DNA from: Periplaneta americana
Lineage: Eukaryota; Arthropoda; Insecta; Blattodea; Blattidae
Assembly: GCF_040183065.1 (NCBI RefSeq)
Contig: NC_091125.1
Span: 129,773,121-129,837,120, forward strand
Direction: 5' to 3'
DNA length: 64,000 bases
Position numbers and translations under genes: made by a program. Of this stretch, positions 55,685 to 64,000 are shown piece by piece (position 1 is the stretch's first letter; every line of letters starts with the position of its first letter). The notes under the pieces were generated by a model. That model was given only the letters and a program-made list of their open reading frames with translations, was not told where the DNA came from and searched no databases.

Positions 55685-56298
55685 AACATAAAGCATAGAA
55701 TGCATGCAGAACTTTTTACAAGAACGTACTTGCATTATAAAGGACTGCTGGCATGTTGAAATGCTTTACCCTGAATTACCGACAACTGGCTCGACCATTA
55801 TAAATTACATTATCACATATGTTGCAGGACGTCAGCAACAAGCAATTTCAAAACAGCACAGTACTGATACCATATTTTGCAAAGTACAAAGAGCGCACAG
55901 AAACTATCTGTTTGAGCAGTGTTTCCATCTCCGTGTTTGGTTTATGTTGTGAGTTGTGATGCCACCATATATGAATTACACAATCTGCCTGTTATCTTAT
56001 CATGCCTCATTGCCAATGGTCTCTGTTCATCTCTACCTCATCGCATTCTTTCTTGTCAGCCATTAATACTTTCTCAGTGGCTTCATATATTTTTTCTTTT
56101 CGTGTTTAGAAAAACAGCACTTTCCTATCAAATCTTCTAAAATATATCTCAGGTTGTTTTCAGACTGGCAACTAATTAACGTCTCATTTTAGAGTCATAA
56201 AGAGGTTTCTTGTCCTGCAGCCAATAGGATGGGCTTCGGACATGTGCAGAGTCTTCTTGTATAGAATGAGAATTAGAGTGCCAACAACGTTTCACTGA
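55685..56298. other. Unassigned spacer
   Basis: Nothing recognised. Confidence 0.3.
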
Positions 56299-56302
56299 GG
56301 AT

Positions 56303-56552
56303 TATAATTGAATCGGTTATTGTTGAAAGGAACTAAGTCCACTTTTTAAAGTTTTGAGATAATCGAAAAAAACTGTTTTTGTGAATTATCTATCGAAGAT
56401 TAAACCACAATATATTGTACATATATATTTTATGTGTACAATATATTTTGGTTTAATCTTCGATAGATTATTCACAAAACAGTTTTTTTCGATTATCTCA
56501 AAACTTTAAAAAGTGGACTTAGTTCCTTTCAACAATAACCGATTCAATTATA
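56303..56552. repeat. 250-bp near-perfect palindrome (fold-back MITE)
   Basis: Arms of about 120 bp begin TATAATTGAATCGGTTATTG and run through GGAACTAAGTCCACTTTTTA, ATAATCGAAAAAAACTG and TATCGAAGATTAAACCA to a centre near 56428 with almost no spacer. Only a handful of mismatches and one 1-base length change separate the arms. A transcript would form a long hairpin. Confidence 0.92.
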
Positions 56553-56814
56553 TTTGTGGCTGTGAACACATTTTCTTTATAGATATTTATGAGAACACAG
56601 AAATTCCTCTGGAGAATTGGCAGTGAAGAGTAAATTGTGGGTCTAAAAAGAGCAGTGTTGCAATAATTCTCTTGGTTGGCATTGACTTACAGTACCTATA
56701 CTCTTTCCATTGTAAGACAAATACTAATGTAAACACAAGCACGTGGCTGTCATACCCATGATTGGCTTCCAGTCGAAACATTCACACAATGCAGGAAAAT
56801 GTATATATTATTTT

Positions 56815-57900
56815 AATGTACCGAAGTACATATGATATTTTTCCATGCAGATATTCTGTGTCATCATACGATGAAAGAGTAATGGAACGGAGAAAAATTC
56901 TTTCCGGCGCCGGGATTTGAACCTGGGTTTTCAGCTCTACGTGCTGATGCTTTATCCACTAATACAATGTTAAAATTGAAATATACCGTCTATATTTATC
57001 TAGTATTATATGATTAATTATAACATAAACGTTTTCGGCAGTAATGTGCCATTTTCAAATGTATGAAAATTTGCCTAATTACATGTTCAAATAGGTGCAC
57101 ATAAACTGTGTGAATGAAACATATAATGTGTACCCTGGTGATATTTCAATAGTGAATATCTTAGTGTAAGGTTACAACATTTCAAGTAAATGAATAACTG
57201 CATTTGACCACACAATACGTCAAGACAACTCCAGTGTTCCACAAATTGATGGATAATTGCAGCAGAAAAACAAATTTTAAATGTTGGTAATAAGTGTGTG
57301 TTTTTAATTTTTAATCATTAATTATCTACAAACAGATTGTTTTATATGTGACATGAAATCACCAGGGTACACATTATATGTTTCATTCACACAGTTCATG
57401 TGCACCTATTTGAACATGTAATTAGGCAAATTTTCATACATTTGAAAATGGCACATTAGTGCCGAAAACGTTTATGTTATAATTAATCATATAATACTAG
57501 ATAAGTATAGACGGTATATTTCAATATTAACATTGTATTACAACCTGCTTATCGGATAAATCATACAACATGAAATTTATCCACTAAGCCACACCGGATA
57601 CCCACCCCGGCATCGGACAGAATCATCTCAGTTTAAGTTCCAACTCTTGGGTTCCCTCTAGTGGCCGCCCTCTTCACTACGTCATAGATGTCTATGAACG
57701 TAGGACTGAAGTCCATACATGTGCTGAGGTGCACTCGTTATGAGTGACTAGTTGGCCAGGATCCGACGGAATAAGCGCCGTCTTAAATCACGAAGTGATT
57801 TACGCATATCATTAATGTACCGAAGTACATATGATGTTTCTATGCAGATATTCTGCGTCATCATACGATGAAAGAGTAATGGAACGGAGAAAATGTAGTT
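56815..57900 (-). mobile_element. tRNA-derived SINE (family 4), duplicated and interrupted
   Basis: A unit containing TAATGTACCGAAGTACATAT and ATACGATGAAAGAGTAATGG appears at 56816-56895 and 57811-57890. On the minus strand, the left copy has a tRNA-like head AGTGGATAAAGCATCAGCAC...B-box GGTTCAAATCCCGG. The right copy has CCGGGGTGGGTATCCGGTGT then GGCTTAGTGGATAAA. The interruption at 56963-57575 splits the head at TTTATCCACTAA. Confidence 0.6.
56963..57575. mobile_element. 613-bp inverted-repeat insertion with 12-bp target duplication
   Basis: Two ~180-bp arms (TACAATGTTAAAATTGAAAT, AACATAAACGTTTTCGGCA, TTCAAATAGGTGCACATAAA...) face each other around a 200-bp unrelated core, plus a 35-bp extension at the right. 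The flanking SINE sequence TTTATCCACTAA is duplicated at 56951-56962 and 57576-57587. Long target duplication and the asymmetric extension fit target-primed reverse transcription better than a cut-and-paste MITE. It lacks coding sequence. Confidence 0.8.
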
Positions 57901-58196
57901 CTGTATTTGGAAACCATAACCTTGTATTATTTGAAAATAAACATTCAATTCTAGTTATTAAATACGATGAAACACATAACTTCATTCATATATAAAATGC
58001 TATGTAAAAGAAAAGCTACTTTTATATTTTATTTGTTTTGAAAGCAGATGAATACTAAGAGTAATACCAAGGTAGTCTGTTCTTGTAATACGCTGGCGCC
58101 ACTTGAGCTTGTTCATGGAAGCACGTGACAGTATGGCTTGAAAACCCTCTCAAAAGTGGAGAGAAAGAAATAGTGTTGAATATATATGTAGAGCTG

Positions 58197-58502
58197 GGAA
58201 TTTTAGGTGCTAAAAGTTAATATTGTTCCTTGGTATAGTTTATGAAATAGAAGCCATGCCGCCACTTCTTTGACACGTAATTCAGTATTTTCCTTTTGGT
58301 ACTGTTAACGGTCTGTAATGCTCTTAACTACCACTTACAAATTAGCGCACTGTTTACAAGATTCATTATCCAGTCCTTGTGACTCTGTTGTCTATTATAT
58401 ATTGGACTCCTGTGAACTAGGCTTAAATCCCTCCTCACGGGCACCACATCTATTCATCTACCACTCAGTGTCATTCTTAACTTTTAGCACCTAAAATTCC
58501 GG
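58197..58502. mobile_element. 306-bp MITE-like element
   Basis: Ends GGAATTTTAGGTGCTAAAAG then TTAA (left) and their exact inverse (right). No clear target duplication. The interior has no frame. Confidence 0.6.
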
Positions 58503-58509
58503 ACTTTAA

Positions 58510-60295
58510 TAATAAGTGAGTTGAATCCAATTAATTAATTATAAAGTAACAGTTTCCTAAGCAAACGAATGCATAGTAGTGAGGTTAGGTCTACTTTGAC
58601 GAGTAACGGGAAATGTATAACATGACACAGAATGTACAACAGTGGGTGGGGTCACTTATTGAGAATCTCTGGTGCCAAACTGCGGCCAATCAAGCCTCAT
58701 TTCAGTCACGTGCCATTGTTTACTGTGGTGTTATTCTTACAATGAAAAGATTATACAGTAAGTTCAATACAGACAATGACAGTAACTTCTTTCTTTAGGC
58801 TCTGGTTATGTCAACAGATATTAACAGAGGAGGCAGCGTATTGTGCATTTGCATTCGAATGTGATTATGGAAAGCATCTTCACTCATTTTGACACCCATT
58901 TACGAATTTGTCTCTTCAGTTTACAAATGGACAGTATGGGTATATGGGAAGAGAAAGAACTTATGAAGGACATACAAATATATTTTCTCTTCATATGAAG
59001 TGACATTCCGGAATTAGTCCCAGGTCATAACAAATATTCCACTTCGGTTCAAGCAAAGTATATTATCTGTGGACTTTTTTAATCGACAGTTCTGTAGTTT
59101 TAATCAAACGAGTGTTCGCACAGGTCTGTCGCTGCTCTTGATACAGAGATATTACTGAGAGGAGCTGTGCAACATAGCTAATTCTATACACAACTTTGGT
59201 GCCCTCATTCCCATAGCAAGGGGATGTGGCGTTATTAGGTGTGATCACACAAGTTACATTGGTTCATGGCCTAACTGCTAGTAACATTAGCATTCGTCTA
59301 TGGCTCATAATGTTGTTACAGTAAGCATTTGAAATTCTACCATTTTTTGTTTACCACAGATCTTCGTACAGGTACCCAGTTTCAGTGTGAGGGAAGACTT
59401 ATTCTGCCTCAAAATACTTTTCTTTGATTTACAAATAAGACATTTATCATTCTACACTTGCCAGTCATTTATTATAGAGGCGGGTATGACAAGTGTCTTG
59501 CCATCACTGCTTCGAAAAAATCGTTGTGACAGATAATAGCGATTTTGTCACTAATTTTTGTGTTTGGATGATTCTTGGTGATTGTGAATGTTTGTCATCA
59601 CAAGCCAACAGATGTATGTTTATCCTCTTCTGCAAATTGAATTGATATACTTATGCATGTCTTATGTCAACAATAGTGATTAGTACAGTGAGTACTGAAA
59701 ACAAAACACGTTTTGAGCTGTGTTATCGCGATGTGCAGATGCGTATATTTGCCGAAGAATGTTTACAAATGATTAGGTAAATCATTCTAGAAGAATATAG
59801 GAGTGCATTGTACAGTACCTTCAGTATCGAAGAGTTGCTGACTTTAACCTTTAGAGTGGGACAATAATTAGATCCCAGTTATGTTGTCCTTCAAGTTAAT
59901 CTTCTTGCTTGCAATTGTCTGAACTCCGAAGCTGTCACTATGAATCATATCAGTCAGAGATGACGATTTCTTGGAGCTGTGTCTTTGGAACTATAGTCAT
60001 AGTCGGAACCAGTGACAATTGTCACAGCAAGAACATCACAGGTCTTCAGATCACACCCCACCACAAATTTATTATACACGAACATTTAATTTTGTAAGGA
60101 TATGTATTCTTACTGCCAATTCTCTGTAGGTGATTTTAGGTTCGAGATGGTCAGTAGATGTCATTTCTGTGGAAAATTGTGTAGATCAGCTTCTCTTTAA
60201 GTACCGTAACTGGAATTTTTTCAGTAACAGTTCGTTCGTTCTCTGTCCAGTTCATTGGTTGGTTGTCTGTTGTTTGGGATGTCATCAGCATATAT
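58510..60295. other. Unassigned spacer
   Basis: Nothing recognised. Confidence 0.3.
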
Positions 60296-60299
60296 ACGC

Positions 60300-60515
60300 A
60301 GTGAACCATAAGTAATGTCATTAATTGCAAGGGGTTTTTCTTTGATATATTTCAGACAAAAAAAAAAAAGATTAATACAATTTTGCTCGTTTTTGCTTCC
60401 TTTTCGAGAAAATAAATTATTTTATAATATGAAACATTTCATAGTGTATTTTGGGAAAGCTATTGAATTAATTCCCAATATGCTCAGTCAGTTTAAGAGA
60501 GCAGTGTATTGTAGT
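60300..60515 (+). repeat. Left arm of a 2.7-kb-spaced inverted repeat
   Basis: GTGAACCATAA, CGTTTTTGCTTCCTTTTCGA, ATGAAACATTTCATA and TTAATTCCCAATATGCTCAG recur inverted at 63184-63372 with about 15% differences. The match continues across the Harbinger-like insertion into 62325-62352. Confidence 0.8.
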
Positions 60516-60518
60516 AAT

Positions 60519-60927
60519 AAATGATTAAAGGAATTTTAGTTTCGTCCTTTAAGTATGAAGAAATTTGACCTGAACAAATAAAACTTTTCGTTCTGAAAAG
60601 GAATTTTAAAATGTTACATTTGAAGAGTCCACTGCAAGAATGATGGATGTCATTTGGAATGCATTTTTCAGGAGAAGCAATTGAAAGTTCTTAGCGCTCA
60701 AAGCTTAACTGTGATTTTCCGATCATTACTGGACAATGACTATCAGTGTTAATACCATATAACTCTCTATGTACATTCTATATGTCTTAAGCTGTGCATT
60801 GACAGTCTTGGTTCATTTTCGACAAGAAAGTGACCTCCATCATTCTTGCAGTGGACTCTTCATTTGTTCTGATCAAATTTCTGCGCATTTAAATGACAAA
60901 ACTAAAATTCTTTCAATCATTTATTAT
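60519..60927. mobile_element. ~410-bp fold-back element
   Basis: Left arm AAATGATTAAAGGAATTTTA, AGAAATTTGA and AAGAGTCCACTGCAAGAATG. The right arm is its inverse at 60825-60927. The left arm contains about 35 extra bases. No frame. Confidence 0.65.
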
Positions 60928-60929
60928 CA

Positions 60930-61520
60930 AAAATAAATAAAATCGATAATGTGTTAAATTGGAAAAATCATATTAAAGAAATTACATCTAAACTAAATTC
61001 GGCTTGTTTTGCTATTAGATCTATGCAAAATATAGTAAATATCAATACCTTAAAAACAATATACTTTGCATACTTCCACTCGGTAATGAGTTTTGGAATA
61101 ATATTCTGGGGAAACTCCACAGATAGTAACAGTATATTTCTATTACAAAAAAAAGAGTAATTATAATAATAGTAGGTGCCAAATCTAGGGAATCTTACAG
61201 GACTATTTAAAAAAAACTACAAATAATGCCCATGGCTTGTCAGTATATCTTTTCATTAATAGTCTTCCTCGTATGTAATCGTGAAAACTTTGTAACTAAT
61301 TCAACAGTTCATAGCATAAATACACGTCAAAAAATGACTTTCATACTCCATCGGCAAGTCTGTCGTGCTATCAAAAAGGAGTGCGTTATATGGCAGTAAA
61401 AATTTTTAATAGCCTCTCTATTGATGTAAAAAATGAAACTCAAAACATAAGATTATTTAGGGCCAAATTAAAGAAGTACCTAATTTCTCACGCCTTCTAT
61501 TCTGTAGGTGAATTCATGAC
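60930..61520 (+). pseudogene. Jockey-like reverse transcriptase C-terminal fragment
   Basis: LNWKNHIKEITSKLNSACFA, IRSMQNIVNINTLKTIYFAY, HSVMSFGIIFWGNST, then shifted frames with IIVGAKSRESYRT, LPSQYIF-like residues, and AVKIFNSLSIDVKNET to KLKKYLISHAFYSVGEF. This is the thumb and tail of a Jockey/CR1-type RT. At least three shifts. Confidence 0.65.
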
Positions 61521-61741
61521 ATTCAATAACACTTCATGAAATTGATACTAAGACTATGTATTGTACTAGTAGACTATATTGTAAATCTCGTCTGTATATA
61601 TATTTCATCTAGACTGTGACTATAAATTAAGACTTTATAATAGTATTAAGTTTTTTGACTTGTTCCATATTCTAGCTGTAAAGCAGTGTATGAATACCAT
61701 GGAATCTTGTAGTGTAGGCTTTCACGGCCAGAGTCTATAGA

Positions 61742-62284
61742 TCTAGATTCATTTTCCGGGCTGAGAGGCCGTGGTCTATTGGTTGGTTTTATACCAGACG
61801 TTTCGTCCGCAACTGCAGCAGACATCTTCAGTGGAGTGGTATCCGAGGTCACAAAACTCTTATTGGCGTACCTGAGGCAACTGATCCTGTGGCTGGTTGT
61901 GTGGGCGTATTTATAGTGCAACTAGCAGGCCGAGGTAGTTGTAGTGGCTTCTTATCTGTTCTGTTTAGGACCGGGTACCAACACTTGTTTAGCTTTACGC
62001 CTTCTTCCTTGCGATTAAAGTTGTCATGTTTGTATATTTCGATCGCTTCTCTATGTAGACGGGGGAAGAAGTGCGTCGTTGTGCTCAAGATGTTCGTGTC
62101 CTTGAATCGTATGTTGTGATCGCCCTCTTGATAGGCATGTGCTGCCACTGCCGATTTGTCGATCTGTCCTAGGCGACCTCGGATACCACTCCACTGAAGA
62201 TGTCTGCCACAGTTGCAGACGAAACGTCTGGTATAAAACCAACCAATAGACCACGGCCTCTCAGTCCGGAAAATTAATCTAGAT
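61742..62284 (-). mobile_element. Penelope-like retroelement, truncated, with inverted terminal repeats
   Basis: About 110-bp inverted arms (61742-61851 and 62175-62284) share GAGAGGCCGTGGTCTATTGG, TTGGTTTTATACCAGACGTT and TTCAGTGGAGTGGTATCCGA. Between them a minus-strand frame codes the GIY-YIG end of a Penelope-like protein. The arrangement (terminal repeat, 5'-truncated ORF, terminal repeat) is known from Penelope-like elements. Each arm holds a CTGAAGA...GAAAC motif. Confidence 0.72.
61849..62148 (-). pseudogene. GIY-YIG endonuclease end of Penelope-like protein
   Basis: Residues AHAYQEGDHNIRFKDT, ILSTTTHFFPRLHREAIEIY, KHDNFNRKEEGVKLNKCWYP and VLNR. The H-x-I-x-F, then R-E-A-I-E-I-x-K and N-R-x-E-E-G-x-x-L-x-x-x-W-x-P-x-L pattern is the conserved C-terminus of Penelope-like GIY-YIG domains. 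The RT and the GIY-YIG start are missing, so this is inert. The open frame enters the 3' terminal repeat and stops there. Confidence 0.7.
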
Positions 62285-62352
62285 CAATATCATGGAATGT
62301 TAATAAATACAATACAATCATAATACCCTGCTCCGTTAGTTAGATTGACTGA

Positions 62353-63183
62353 GGCCCGGTTTCTTCAACCTTTGTTATAATGCTCCTAACATAGCGTTAA
62401 TTAACTGTAAGTTAAAAGTATGAGTTGCTGTTAAAAATATTGCGTTTCTTCGACTTTACATTTCACATTTTAACATTCTATTTGTTAACTCTCTGTTAGG
62501 ACCAGAGATTCTAGAGTTTAACCATAACCTATAACCAAGTATAGGCTCACTTCTGTTTTCTGAACTCTGACAATTGCGATTCACGCTTGTTTCTGTTGTT
62601 TGATTCAGAGAGAATAGAAGTCTTCTTATTCTCTCAGGTTTGATTTCTGCTTCTTTCCTCATCTGTACCACAATAGCGTGGAGTCGCGTATTGGCATTGC
62701 TATTATGAAATGGGAAACACTGGAACAAAAAGAAATCTTGGGACTAATTTCTCTTCGTTCGAAAGAAACCTTCTGCTGGCAATTATTTCTCAGTATAAAC
62801 CAATTAATGAGAATAAACAAACAAACGGATCTAAGTTGAAAGCGAAAAGTGAGGCTTGGCAGAAAATAGCCTGTACCTTTGTATGAACTTCTGGTCTGTC
62901 AAATCACAGAAATCATCTGCTCTGTTTATGTATTCATGGATATTATTTTCTAAATAATGCAGATATATAAGTTCAGCATCTAACGCACCAGCCATATTGG
63001 ATACTTCTATGCTAACAGAGAGTTAAATGATTTAACTGCATGAAATTGGGCAGTTAAATTAACATAGGTTTTAACAGCCTGTTAGTACTAACAGTAGTTG
63101 AAGAAATGCTTCAACTGTTAAGTTTACAGTTAAAATGGAATAACACACTGTTATTATTTAACAAAGGTTGAAGAAACCGGGCC
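62353..63183 (+). mobile_element. 831-bp Harbinger-like element with Myb/SANT ORF remnant
   Basis: Ends GGCCCGGTTTCTTCAACCTT then TGTTA in inverse orientation, flanked by TGA (62350-62352 and 63184-63186). Further imperfect terminal symmetry extends over 100 bp (AACTCTCTGTTAG...). The 3-bp duplication and the Myb-like frame inside fit PIF/Harbinger, whose second gene codes a Myb/SANT protein. The uninterrupted target is preserved in the inverted arm at 60470-60500. Confidence 0.82.
62710..62886 (+). pseudogene. Myb/SANT-like DNA-binding domain, 58 codons
   Basis: Frame MGNTGTKRNLGTNFSSFERN, LLLAIISQYKPINENKQTNG, SKLKAKSEAWQKIACTFV and a stop. The NFS-x-x-E-x-x-L-L-L...ENK-x-T...K-x-x-AW-x-x-I-x-x-x-F pattern matches the Myb/SANT-like domain seen in FSBP-type proteins and Harbinger second ORFs. 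It ends after the third helix starts, where the family continues with an Asn-rich strand, so it is truncated. Confidence 0.65.
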
Positions 63184-63372
63184 TGAGTATATTGGGAATT
63201 AACTGAATGGTTTTCCCAAAACACATTATGAAATGTTTCATATAAAACAATTTTATCTCGAAAAGGAAGCAAAAACGAGAAAAATTGCATTGAACTTTTC
63301 TGTTCGAAATATCTCAAAGAATAACACCGTGAAATTACTTACATTAATAAATTATGGTTCACTGTGTATACA
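63184..63372 (-). repeat. Right arm of the inverted repeat
   Basis: Inverse partner of 60300-60515: TATATTGGGAATTAACTGA, TATGAAATGTTTCATATAAA, TCTCGAAAAGGAAGCAAAAA and TATGGTTCACTGTGTATAC. Confidence 0.8.
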
Positions 63373-63374
63373 AT

Positions 63375-64000
63375 TGTGGCAGTAGCTTTGGAAATGTCTA
63401 GTGACTATTATGCATAATGACAGGCTGAGTGAGGTTCTCCCTGGAGTAGGCAATTGTCTTCAAAATTTGTAAGAGAAAAGAAGCTATCTCAAAAGTGCGT
63501 TTTATTGTGTTCGTCCTGTGTTGTCTGAGCTGTGGCCATACTGAGTATGAACAGGGGAGTCTCACTATTTGTGACTCTCTAGTGTTTCAGACTACTCAGA
63601 AAGTGAGGACGGAACAGGCCAAAGGACTCAGTTCTTCAAGTAGGTGGCAATGAAGATGGTGATGAAGATAAAATAATGTAATGTAATGTCCAGTTTTATA
63701 TAGAATTTTTGTGCTGCAATTATTGACTATAATAAGAATTTTATTTGATGGGCAGAAATTTATACAGTGGTAAATAGCATACTAGTGCTTTATAATTTAC
63801 TTCAAAAATGTATGTAGAGGTGAGATCGTGATTATTATACCATGGGGGTTCAGTAACTTACAGTATGGAGGCTTTTCAACCCTCTCATTCTTGATAATCC
63901 ATTTTTAATTTTGCGTACACTACTTTTAACACTTGAATATAAGTAATTGATTAACTAGCGGACTTACTCGTATTAATTATGTAAGTCTGTGCGGCTTACA
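63375..64000. other. Unassigned end of window
   Basis: Nothing recognised. Confidence 0.3.

Noticed and set aside
56900-56960. Possible minus-strand tRNA gene
   Set aside because: It has a B-box and a tRNA-like 5' half, but the acceptor stem is missing and it is part of a repeated SINE unit.
1-64000. CRISPR arrays, operons, phage or bacterial genes
   Set aside because: No regularly spaced short repeats, Shine-Dalgarno-led gene strings or bacterial coding density. Gene structure is spliced and eukaryotic.

Overview
This is animal nuclear DNA from a large, AT-rich, repeat-heavy genome, most likely a blattodean insect (cockroach or termite). That placement is an inference. It rests on an abundant tRNA-headed SINE, a whole RTE-type LINE, and Tc1, mariner, pogo, hAT and Harbinger-like DNA elements, which together recall cockroach sequence. 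There is no bacterial-style gene packing and no rRNA, intact tRNA or CRISPR array.

One host gene is supported: a five-exon, plus-strand LAMP-family gene (lysosome-associated membrane glycoprotein) with coding sequence from 10502 to 39535. Its exons join in frame into 338 residues: signal peptide, Thr/Pro-rich mucin-like stalk, one LAMP domain with four cysteines, one membrane helix, and a short tail ending in a GYxxM lysosomal sorting signal. The 3' UTR probably ends near 40.8 kb. Introns 1 to 4 (11.3, 4.9, 6.9 and 5.0 kb) are packed with mobile elements.

Layout. 1-10.3 kb: hAT and Tc3-like remnants, a Harbinger-like MITE, four SINE families or fragments, a 1.16-kb CACTG-ended element carrying a conserved ORF of unknown family, and a LINE 3' end. 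10.5-39.5 kb: the LAMP gene. Intron 1 holds a SINE split by a near-complete RTE LINE (both with target-site duplications) and a mariner. Intron 2 holds a second copy of the CACTG-element ORF family and LINE ends. Intron 3 holds a Tc1 element, RT and RNase H fragments, and a long ATT/AGT array. Intron 4 holds R2-like and RTE fragments and a pogo/Tigger element split by a SINE. 40-46 kb: largely featureless apart from the gene's 3' end and a duplicated repeat. 46-64 kb: transposon-dense, with two internally deleted hATs, a minisatellite, a 250-bp palindrome, three Penelope-like or inverted-repeat retroelements with hammerhead-like motifs, and a Harbinger-like element whose pre-insertion site survives as a paralogue 2.7 kb away.

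The best leads are the CACTG element with its DEHGERFHQ protein family, and the three inverted-repeat elements sharing a hammerhead-ribozyme-like motif. All mobile-element proteins except part of the RTE are visibly broken.
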